From: Aliarcobacter thereius LMG 24486 | GTDB taxonomy: Bacteria > Campylobacterota > Campylobacteria > Campylobacterales > Arcobacteraceae | Reading direction: 5' to 3' | NCBI RefSeq assembly: GCF_004214815.1 | Contig: NZ_CP035926.1 | Coordinates: 1,178,001 to 1,242,000 of the forward strand | DNA: 64,000 bases | In this document: in pieces, positions 32,988 through 39,823 of the stretch | Layout: each line of letters begins with the position of its first letter | How positions within the stretch are numbered: position 1 is the stretch's first letter | The notes under the pieces: generated by a model | What the model saw: only the letters and a program-made list of their open reading frames with translations | Databases searched by the model: none | What the model was told of the DNA's origin: nothing | Translations under genes and position numbers: made by a program

Positions 32988-33908
32988 ATGCAATTATCAA
33001 AAATAAAATATGGAATAAAAATTTTATTAAACGAAGAACAAATCAAAAATCGTAAATTAGAAGATATATCCAATATTCTTGATAATTTCGCAGAAAACTT
33101 GGAAATGATAAAAATAGACAAATACTATTATATTACATTTATAGATTTAGGATATATAAAATTTATTAAAGGCTTAGAAGAAAATAATTGGTTTAATTTA
33201 AGTTCTGATTATTTCAATATAGATAATATAAAAAAAGTATCTTTAAATGAATTTTATAAGGATGAACTGAGTAACGACTTACAAATTACATTAAAAAATT
33301 GGATAAATGGTGATAGAAAAACAATTGATGTAACTCTTGATGATTGTAATAAAAACCATAAAGAAATCCCAATAATTATTGAAGCTTATAATGAAGATTT
33401 TAATTCAGAAAAATCAAGAGTTATATTTTCTAATTTTTTAATATATGATATTAAATTACCATTTAAAAAGGGAATGTTTAAAATAATAAACTATGATGAT
33501 AGCTTTTTAGAAATTTATTTTCACGAAATAAATAACACATTAAAATTTTCAAGCAAAAGTTTTTTAAAAGATATTTTACTTAATATATCCTCTAAAGAAA
33601 AAATTGGAAATATATTATTAAGACAAAATATTGATACTATATCTTATGAAACTATATTAAATTGTTTTTCAATTTTCCAATATATAATCAATTTTCGTAA
33701 CGATAACGATAAAATAGAAGAAATTAAACAGATAGATTTACTTAAAATTAAAAAAGGAATAAGAAAAACAAATTGTACTTTTATTGTTAGAGGACATTGG
33801 AGAAATTACAATAATGAATTAATATGGATTAATCCTTTTTTTAAAGGAAAAGGTAAAATTAATCAAAAAGTTCATAAATTACAAAAGAAATTGTATTCTT
33901 CTTTTTAA
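32988..33908 (+). CDS. Unknown protein with C-terminal VRGHWR...WINPF motif
   Basis: 306 residues, mostly alpha/beta. Near the C-terminus it has FIVRGHWRNYNNELIWINPF followed by FKGKGKI. A similar VRGH(W/F)R...IWI.P ending occurs in many plasmid and phage proteins of unknown role, including relatives of the anti-CRISPR AcrVA2 as I recall them; no function is claimed. AGGAAGACTGGA precedes ATG 32988. It follows the ParA-like gene by 100 bases. Confidence 0.55.
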   Translation: MQLSKIKYGIKILLNEEQIKNRKLEDISNILDNFAENLEMIKIDKYYYITFIDLGYIKFIKGLEENNWFNLSSDYFNIDNIKKVSLNEFYKDELSNDLQITLKNWINGDRKTIDVTLDDCNKNHKEIPIIIEAYNEDFNSEKSRVIFSNFLIYDIKLPFKKGMFKIINYDDSFLEIYFHEINNTLKFSSKSFLKDILLNISSKEKIGNILLRQNIDTISYETILNCFSIFQYIINFRNDNDKIEEIKQIDLLKIKKGIRKTNCTFIVRGHWRNYNNELIWINPFFKGKGKINQKVHKLQKKLYSSF

Positions 33909-33980
33909 TCGTTTTAGATAATATCTTCTTCTAGAAATTTTAAGCAAAATTAGGATAGACTTCAATCCTAATTTTTAAGT

Positions 33981-34057
33981 GCGTCTGTAGTTCAACTGGA
34001 TAGAATACTCGGTTTCGACCCGAGGGGTTGTGGGTTCGACTCCTACCAGGCGTACCA
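33981..34057 (+). tRNA. tRNA-Arg (anticodon TCG) carried by the mobile element
   Basis: A complete 77-base cloverleaf: acceptor GCGTCTG with CAGGCGT, D-stem GTTC/GAAT, anticodon stem CTCGG/CCGAG with loop TTTCGAC, T-stem GTGGG/CCTAC with loop TTCGACT, and encoded CCA. First base pair is a G-U wobble. Located well inside the element, not at an att site. Confidence 0.9.
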
Positions 34058-34197
34058 TTAGACAAACTAACTCAATCTAAAAAACCTTATAAAAATTGAT
34101 GAAATATAAAAGTATTTAATACTATATTTAAGTATTTAATATTATTTAATATAGTATTATAATATAATTAAGGATTTAAAAGTATAAGGATTTAAAA

Positions 34198-34443
34198 TTG
34201 GCAAAAAGAAAAATAGAAGCTTCAAATATAGATGATATTATTATTGAAACAAAAGTTTTAAATAATGCAAAAGTTGGACGACCTAAAAAAGATAATAAGA
34301 AATCTATCCAGGTAAATTTATATTTTACAGAAGGACAACTTGAAGCAGTTGAAGGAAAAATGAAAGAGATTGGTTTTTCAGTTAGACAAGATTATTTTAG
34401 AAAGCTTTTAAGAGCTGATATAGAAAATTTTGATGAACTTTAA
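34198..34443 (+). CDS. Ribbon-helix-helix plasmid protein
   Basis: 81 residues from TTG 34198 with AAGGAT upstream. A basic GRPKKDNKKS linker precedes a CopG-like RHH core (IQVNLYFTEGQLEAVEGKMK) and GFSVRQDYFRKLLRADIENFDEL. The last part recurs nearly unchanged at 34850-34940. It could be the centromere-binding partner of the ParA-like ATPase or a copy regulator. Confidence 0.7.
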   Translation: MAKRKIEASNIDDIIIETKVLNNAKVGRPKKDNKKSIQVNLYFTEGQLEAVEGKMKEIGFSVRQDYFRKLLRADIENFDEL

Positions 34444-34743
34444 AGGCTAATTTAAAACTAGATAATACAAAATAAAGTGAATTTGGATATAATTTTTTTG
34501 TGAGGTTTTGCCAAAGGCTGCAACCTCTGGCAAAAATTCTACCTCTCGAAAAGAGGTGAGGTTTTGAACCAATTTTTAATCATCGTAATTATACTATGTT
34601 TCATCGTAGTAGTCAAGACTTATTAAGTCTTGCCCTTAGGGGTTACTTTGATTTTAAATACCACCTTTGGCTTAAAATTATTACTACTATAAGAAAACAC
34701 TGCAGGAGTGATTAACCTGCTATAAAAAAGCCAAAACAATATA
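34444..34743 (+). ncRNA. Hairpin-rich non-coding region
   Basis: No gene. At least four strong hairpins are visible: TTTTGCCA/TGGCAAAA, ACCTCTC-GAAA-AGAGGT, CAAGACTT-ATT-AAGTCTTG, and GCAGG-AGTGATTAA-CCTGC (34702-34720) enclosed by TTTGGCTT/AAGCCAAA. The AGTGATTAA loop recurs at 36398-36406 and, on the minus strand, at 36591-36601. It is likely a structured RNA or a plasmid control region; transcription is inferred. Confidence 0.5.
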
Positions 34744-34958
34744 ATGATTGATGATAATATTATAAATCTTGTAAATACTATTTATGGATTTGCAAAAGAA
34801 AAAAACTAAATACTCCAGTTAATATTTATCTTTCACAAGGTCAATTAGCTGCAATAGATGAAAAGATAAAAGAGATTGGTTTTTCTGTAAGACAAGATTA
34901 TTTTAGGAAATTACTAAGAGCTGATATAGAAAACTTTGATGAATTAGGAGAATTAAAA
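34744..34958 (+). pseudogene. Duplicated ribbon-helix-helix gene, frame-split
   Basis: ATG 34744 reads MIDDNIINLVNTIYGFAKEKN and stops. The neighbouring frame from 34806 reads LNTPVNIYLSQGQLAAIDEK and then the GFSVRQDYFRKLLRADIENFDEL segment of the 34198 protein. GAA AAA AAC at the junction is a slippery A AAA AAC heptamer or a homopolymer indel. The second frame runs without a stop into the YwbE-like sequence. Confidence 0.65.
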
Positions 34959-35150
34959 TTGGATCCAAAAAAAAGATTAAATATAAAAGCTGGACTAAAA
35001 GTTAATATAGTTCTTAAAGCAGACCAAAGAACAAATAAACTAACTCAAGGAATTGTAAAAGATATTCTAACAAATTCATCATCTCATCCACATGGTATAA
35101 AAGTAAGATTACAAGATGGTCAAATAGGAAGAGTGCAAGAAATATTATAA
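34959..35150 (+). CDS. YwbE-like protein (DUF2196)
   Basis: 63 residues beginning DPKKRLNIKAGLKVNIVLKA and containing HPHGIKVRLQDGQIGRV, the hallmark of the YwbE family. TTG 34959 has AGGAG 10 bases upstream. The same frame is open into the ribbon-helix-helix relic before it, so a fused protein is also possible. The family's function is unknown to me. Confidence 0.8.
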   Translation: MDPKKRLNIKAGLKVNIVLKADQRTNKLTQGIVKDILTNSSSHPHGIKVRLQDGQIGRVQEIL

Positions 35151-35221
35151 AGTTAATTTAGAAATACAAAATAAGTTAATAAACAATGAACCCTTAGAAG
35201 CAATTCATGAAGCTAAAGAGT

Positions 35222-36289
35222 TTAAAGGTGCATATATAATCCTATGCCTTTAGATATAGCTTTATCTATCTTTTTAAGCTGGTCTTTTATAATAACAGCA
35301 TTTCTTGCTCTGTCCATAACCCCTAGCTCTTTATTTACTGCTTTTAAACTTTTTTCTAAAGTATTTTTATAGTTAGTTAGAGTTGTTTTTAAAGTTAATT
35401 TATCTTGATTTAGTTCATTTGTAAAATAAACTTTTTTAAAACTTTCATAATCAAGTTTACTTTTTTTAAATGCTTCATTAAAATCTATTGGATTTTTATC
35501 AAGCCCCTCTCTAACATATTTATCAAAGAAATCTTTATCTTTTGTATTATAAATTAAGATAGAATTATTTAAAAAATTTTCCGTATCTTTAGATAATTTA
35601 GCAACATTTTTTATAAAATCTTTTTTTAAACCTTTTAATATATCTTTATGTTCAACTTTTTCAAAAATAGAAACTTTGCTTTTACTAACTTCATCAATAG
35701 CTTTTTCTATTGAGTTTGATTCATTTAGTAAGCTTGTTAATCCAGCTTGAACTTCTAAAAGTTTATTACTTGTAGATTTAACAGCTAAATATCCCACCAC
35801 ACTCTTTTCATACTCTTTTAGGTGTTTTAGCTTGTAAATATTTAAATCTTCTTTTTTTATTTCTGATAAATCTTTATCTTTAAAAAAATCATTTGATACA
35901 GTTTTAAAGTTTATCTCTTTTATTTCTTCTTTTCTTAATAAAGCTTTAAAAGAAGATTCTCTATTTATAATGTTTTGTTCCTTTATGGATTTCTGAATAT
36001 TATTTGGTTCCTTTATAGATTTCTGAAAATCTCTTGTTTCATTTATTGAATTATTGAAAGAAGATATATCTAGATTTTGATTAATATCTTTTTTACTATT
36101 TTCATAATCTATATTTATAATAAAATCTTTTTTATAAATATTATTTTTTTCAAAATCAATAAATTCTATTTCAGCAGTTTCATTTAATATATGTTCATTT
36201 TTATAATTTAAAAAATTTTCTGGAGTCATTCCAGTTATAGAACAATACCAATTAAAGCCAAAACTCCTTTTTATTTTAAAAATAAACAA
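35222..36289 (-). CDS. Helical mobilization-type protein, possibly the C-terminal part of a relaxase
   Basis: 355 residues from TTG 36289, without a good ribosome binding site; the frame stays open about 60 bases upstream with no ATG. It contains a short repeated KSIKEPNN.QKSIKEQN linker and a long coiled-coil C-terminal half. No relaxase HUH motif is present. The position beside mobC and the lack of a proper start suggest that an N-terminal relaxase domain was deleted; inferred. Confidence 0.5.
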   Translation of the reverse strand: MFIFKIKRSFGFNWYCSITGMTPENFLNYKNEHILNETAEIEFIDFEKNNIYKKDFIINIDYENSKKDINQNLDISSFNNSINETRDFQKSIKEPNNIQKSIKEQNIINRESSFKALLRKEEIKEINFKTVSNDFFKDKDLSEIKKEDLNIYKLKHLKEYEKSVVGYLAVKSTSNKLLEVQAGLTSLLNESNSIEKAIDEVSKSKVSIFEKVEHKDILKGLKKDFIKNVAKLSKDTENFLNNSILIYNTKDKDFFDKYVREGLDKNPIDFNEAFKKSKLDYESFKKVYFTNELNQDKLTLKTTLTNYKNTLEKSLKAVNKELGVMDRARNAVIIKDQLKKIDKAISKGIGLYMHL

Positions 36290-36337
36290 ATGCTGAAAGC
36301 AATTAAAGAATCTAAATAGTGGTGTAAATTCTAAATA

Positions 36338-36366
36338 TTGACAACTATTTTATAGTTTGATATAAT
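36338..36366 (+). promoter_or_regulatory. Perfect consensus sigma-70 promoter
   Basis: TTGACA (36338-36343), exactly 17 bp, TATAAT (36361-36366). Its reading direction leads into a short non-coding stretch ending at a strong terminator. Confidence 0.85.
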
Positions 36367-36372
36367 TCAATC

Positions 36373-36458
36373 ACTAAAAGCATTTTAGCCCCATAGGAGT
36401 GATTAACCTACTTTTGGCATTGTAAAAGGTAAGGATTTATTTCCTTACCTTTTTTTTT
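36373..36458 (+). ncRNA. Predicted ~86-nt small RNA
   Basis: Between the consensus promoter and a strong terminator there is no open reading frame of note. The RNA would contain TAGG-AGTGATTAA-CCTA (36394-36410), enclosed by GCC/GGC, followed by the terminator hairpin. The loop is identical to that in the 34702-34720 hairpin. The start is estimated 7 bases after the -10 box. Confidence 0.65.
36424..36458 (+). terminator. Rho-independent terminator of the small RNA
   Basis: GGTAAGGA (36428-36435), loop, TCCTTACC (36442-36449), then nine T. Confidence 0.92.
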
Positions 36459-36583
36459 GCGGGTAGTGTAGCAATTTAAAGGGTGGGGGTGGGAGTGCCA
36501 ACCAAAGAGTTAGTTATGCTTTTTCGTATAGTAGTATTAATTTTGGTATGTTTAGTTTTCGCAACTAAATTATATTAATAAAA

Positions 36584-36607
36584 GGGAGAGAATTAATCAC
36601 TCTCTCC
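36584..36607 (-). terminator. Hairpin behind mobC with AGTGATTAA loop
   Basis: On the minus strand GGAGAG-AGTGATTAATT-CTCTCC followed by CTTTTATT, 27 bases after the mobC stop. It can act as the mobC terminator. Its loop shares AGTGATTAA with two plus-strand hairpins in the element. Confidence 0.65.
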
Positions 36608-36633
36608 TGGTACTACTTGCCTTAAATCATCTT

Positions 36634-37203
36634 TTAAACTTTTCTTTTCTTAATCATCTTGTCTAATTCTTCTGTAATCATTTTATTTTGTGCCACAAGA
36701 TATTTAACTTCTGGAAGTAAATTTTCTCTATTTGCTAAATCTCTTTCTATCCATCTGCTAGGATGCTCTCCACTATTATAAGCTTTTAGTATTTGATTTA
36801 TATTTGATGATAAGTTTGCAATAGCTTGTCTTGTTCTCATAGTATCTATTCTTAATTTTTCAAGCTGCTCTATTTCATTTACATAATCTTCTGATAAACT
36901 AGACTTTAACATTTCTCTTGCAAATGTAGAAATATTTTTATATCCATTATCAAAAGCTTTTTTAGTAAACAAAGCTTTATCTTCTTCTGTAACATTAAAC
37001 TTTATATATTTATTCATACTTTTATTTTCGGAGTTTAAATCAAATGTATTTAATTGGCTTCTATATATTTCTGAAAAATCTTTTTTCATTTTAGCTCTAA
37101 AAAATTCTGAAAAAGTTTTATATCCTTCTTTTTTTGCTATCTTAAAAAGCTCTTCTTTCTCTACTTCACTATTTAATCTTACTTCAATTCTTATACTTTT
37201 CAT
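36634..37203 (-). CDS. mobC: MobC-like mobilization protein
   Basis: 189 residues. Two RHH-like regions (IRIEVRLNSEVEKEELF and IKFNVTEEDKALFTKKAF) and a MobC domain with RQAIANLSSNINQILKAYN followed by SGEHP. MobC proteins help the relaxase open oriT. Transcribed away from the nic-like site at 37269 and the iterons, as expected for a mob gene. The 36290-36633 space lies between it and the possible relaxase remnant. Confidence 0.85.
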   Translation of the reverse strand: MKSIRIEVRLNSEVEKEELFKIAKKEGYKTFSEFFRAKMKKDFSEIYRSQLNTFDLNSENKSMNKYIKFNVTEEDKALFTKKAFDNGYKNISTFAREMLKSSLSEDYVNEIEQLEKLRIDTMRTRQAIANLSSNINQILKAYNSGEHPSRWIERDLANRENLLPEVKYLVAQNKMITEELDKMIKKRKV

Positions 37204-37268
37204 TTAATTCCTTTTTTGAATTATATCATTAAAGAAATTAAAACCGTACAATAAGAACCAATACCCCG

Positions 37269-37276
37269 TATCCTGC
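37269..37276 (+). other. oriT nic-like core TATCCTGC
   Basis: TATCCTG followed by CC matches the nic consensus YATCCTG|Y known for MOBP-type origins such as RP4. It is 66 bases upstream of the mobC start, where an oriT would be expected. A short motif, so position is the main support. Confidence 0.6.
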
Positions 37277-37338
37277 CTCTCTTAATTATTCAATTTTTTC
37301 TACAAATCAACAAATTTGGAGAAAAAACAGCTTTTTTG

Positions 37339-37432
37339 AGGTAACTATCTCATTTTTATAGGTAACTATTTGATTTTGCAAGGTAACTATTATGGTTTTG
37401 TAGGTAATTAATTCATTTTATATGGTAACTAG
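37339..37432 (+). repeat. Five iterons with exact 21-bp spacing
   Basis: AGGTAACTAT at 37339, 37360 and 37381, AGGTAATTA at 37402 and TGGTAACTAG at 37423. All starts are 21 bp apart, two helical turns, and the intervening 11 bases are T-rich. This is the signature of a theta-type plasmid origin bound by a Rep protein. No rep gene is present in the element. The wider non-coding stretch is 37204-37686. Confidence 0.88.
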
Positions 37433-37686
37433 CTTTTTTTAACTGTTGCATTTAGTTTATGTGAAAGTTCTATGATAATTATTAAACCATTACAATTATT
37501 TAGCTAGAACTTACCCAAAAGCTTTTTAAAAAATTTACATTTTTTAAACTCTGCTTTTTGGCTCTTAACTTCTAATACAACTTTTTTTATTCTCCAGGTA
37601 ATCTATTTAAAAAGATAAGTTGAATTTTTATATTTATATAGTACGATATAATGTTATAAGTAAAAGGATAAAGTGTAAAATAAATA

Positions 37687-38979
37687 TCATTTTTGATATT
37701 CTCTAGCATATCTAATTATATCAACACCATATTTATCTCTAACTTTTGATAGTTTTTCATTTAAAGCTTTAAATTTTAAATCATTTTCGTAATCCATCAC
37801 TGAAAATGTTTTTATATTATTATTTGAAGCAAAATTAGAAGCATTGATTGAAAAGTAGTGTATTTTATAGTTTTTTTTAATATCTAATTTCTGAAACATT
37901 TTTAATGATAAATTTATTAAGAACTTTTCATTAAATAGTCTACTTTCACTAATTGATTCAGAACTTTGTATTTCATATTCATATGTTATTTTAAAATGAA
38001 ATGTTGTTGGGTTTAAATTTAATTTAGTAATTGTATAACTAAGATATCTTGCAAGTATTATTACTCTTCTACCAAGTTCATTTCTATCTAATATAGCTTT
38101 GAAATTTCTACTTACTCCAATAGCTTTTCTATCATTATTAGGAATTACTCTTTCATTATCTGTTCCACAAATTCTATTATATAAATCTCTTCCAGTTTTT
38201 CCATATTCATAAAGTAAATTTTTGTTTTCTCTTAATTGTCCTAATGTTTGGACTCTATAATCACTTAACTTTTTTGATATTACTCTACCAATTCCTGGAA
38301 AATCATTTACATTATAGTTTTTTGTATAATCATAGACTTTTTCTTGGGGTATGGCAATTGTTCCTAAAGGTTTTACCTTATCAGTTAATAGTTTTGCAAT
38401 CCATTTACTTTTACTTGCAGCTATTGTTATTGGTAAATCAAATTTATCTAATATCTCTTTTTGTAAGTCCTTTATAAAATCTAGTGTATCAATATCATTA
38501 ATCCAACCATTCAAATCTCCAAAGAACTCATCAATTGAGTATTGCTCAATAATTGGAATTTTATATTCTAAAAAAGATTTTAGTCTTTGTGATAATTCTT
38601 GATAAAATAGATGATCACTTGGAATAATGATTAAATTAGGACACATAAAAATAGCTTCTTTTAAAGGTGTTCCTATTTTTATGCTATAAGGTTTACATTC
38701 ATAACTTCTTGCAATTATAATTCCATGAATATCTCCATTTTCATCTATAAATTCATCTTTCCATGCTTTTAATATATTATTAGTATCATAAGAATTTTTA
38801 AATTCTAATACACTATTAAATGCTCCAGTATCACCTAATATTACCCCTTGCTTTTTATCATTTGAAAATATCCTTTTATCACTACTTTTTGCAACAACAA
38901 CTTTTTTACCTTTTAAAAAAGGATATCTAGTTCTTTCTGCACTAACAAAATAACAATCTAAATCTAAATGCACAAGCAT
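37687..38979 (-). CDS. Second Y-family DNA polymerase
   Basis: 430 residues, closely similar throughout to the protein at 6985-8289, with the same additional segment after VVVAKSSDKR. Catalytic residues are present in HLDLDCYF and YSIDEFFGDL. It starts MLVHLDLD at 38979. No repressor gene lies beside it and the 19-bp operator of the first copy is absent, so its control differs. It is the last gene of the tRNA-Glu element. Confidence 0.88.
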   Translation of the reverse strand: MLVHLDLDCYFVSAERTRYPFLKGKKVVVAKSSDKRIFSNDKKQGVILGDTGAFNSVLEFKNSYDTNNILKAWKDEFIDENGDIHGIIIARSYECKPYSIKIGTPLKEAIFMCPNLIIIPSDHLFYQELSQRLKSFLEYKIPIIEQYSIDEFFGDLNGWINDIDTLDFIKDLQKEILDKFDLPITIAASKSKWIAKLLTDKVKPLGTIAIPQEKVYDYTKNYNVNDFPGIGRVISKKLSDYRVQTLGQLRENKNLLYEYGKTGRDLYNRICGTDNERVIPNNDRKAIGVSRNFKAILDRNELGRRVIILARYLSYTITKLNLNPTTFHFKITYEYEIQSSESISESRLFNEKFLINLSLKMFQKLDIKKNYKIHYFSINASNFASNNNIKTFSVMDYENDLKFKALNEKLSKVRDKYGVDIIRYAREYQK

Positions 38980-39238
38980 ATAAACAACTCCTATTTTAAA
39001 AGGTTCTATTTACCTTATTATATAAAATTAGAATAAATATATTTAAATTCATTGCAAAATGTAATGTAACTGATGAGAAATATTTAAATAGATAATTGAT
39101 TCATTTAGAAAGAGTTGATAAACATTTTAATTAAATAAATAGACATTGCTGGACACCTACAAAGCTACCTTTATAGTTTTAATTAAAATATTATTTTTTA
39201 AACTTACTTCAAATATCGTTATAATAATACTTTGGAGT

Positions 39239-39314
39239 TGGCGACCCCAGAAAGATTCGAACTTTCGTCATCAAGAGGAAATCTTGAGGTCCTTGGCCGC
39301 TAGACGACGGGGTC
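39239..39314 (-). tRNA. tRNA-Glu (TTC), intact; attR of the element
   Basis: On the minus strand: acceptor GACCCCG/TGGGGTC, D-arm TCGTCTAGCGGCCAAGGA, anticodon stem TCAAG/CTTGA with loop ATTTCCT, and T-arm GTTCGAATC, ending GCCA. The 3' 45 bases equal the left repeat at 26662-26706. Confidence 0.95.
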
Positions 39315-39377
39315 ATAAAAAAGAATAGAGATTATAGTTAAGTTTCTGTTTTATATTGCTTAAAATCTCTATATATT

Positions 39378-39821
39378 CTATCTCATTCGTCTTAATCTCT
39401 TTTTATATAATCTATAAATTTTTGAAGAACTAGTTTCAAATAAACCATTTTTCTCTACAACTTCAATATCTGAATTATCTATAGCAAAATCATATTCATA
39501 AGAGTTTTTTGTTTTATTTGCCGAAGTAGAAGATAAAATTTTAAATTTTTTTATAAAAGAGTGAAAAGAAGAATCTTTTGATATAACTCTAAAAGAGTTT
39601 AAGTTTGGATAGATAAAAGTAGTTTTAATACTTAATCTTACAAGTCTTTTAAAGTTCTTTGGAACCCTTGTAAACTCTTTCAAAGTAGTAAAGCTATCAA
39701 CTGTTTTTAATATTTTCTGATTAATATCTCTTTTTTTTATATTTGATAGTTTCTCATCATTGATTGATGAGAAACCAACAGTTGTATCTGTTTGTACCAA
39801 ATATACTAAATTTGGATTCAT
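39378..39821 (-). CDS. Sua5/YciO/YrdC-like protein
   Basis: 147 residues starting NPNLVYLVQTDTTVGFSSIN, with the KR.QKILK, TTFIYPN and FKILSSTSANKTK motifs of the YrdC fold, which binds RNA and ATP and makes threonylcarbamoyl-adenylate in tRNA t6A synthesis. Shorter than full TsaC (about 190) but typical of the short Campylobacterota version. It follows carB by two bases. A second, standard TsaC may exist elsewhere. Confidence 0.75.
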   Translation of the reverse strand: MNPNLVYLVQTDTTVGFSSINDEKLSNIKKRDINQKILKTVDSFTTLKEFTRVPKNFKRLVRLSIKTTFIYPNLNSFRVISKDSSFHSFIKKFKILSSTSANKTKNSYEYDFAIDNSDIEVVEKNGLFETSSSKIYRLYKKRLRRMR

Positions 39822-39823
39822 AT

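Larger units (their letters stand above)
26707..39282. mobile_element. Integrative element in tRNA-Glu carrying an integrated mobilizable plasmid backbone
   Basis: About 12.6 kb bounded by the 45-bp direct repeat of the tRNA-Glu 3' end. It contains an integrase next to attL, HipAB, a SprT-like protease, a ParA-like ATPase, tRNA-Arg, MobC and a possible relaxase fragment, a MOBP-like nic core, five iterons, a small-RNA locus and a Y-family polymerase. No rep gene was found. Confidence 0.85.

Noticed and set aside
38244-38602. Two plus-strand frames of 77 and 83 codons
   Set aside because: Antisense shadows of the strongly supported Y-family polymerase.
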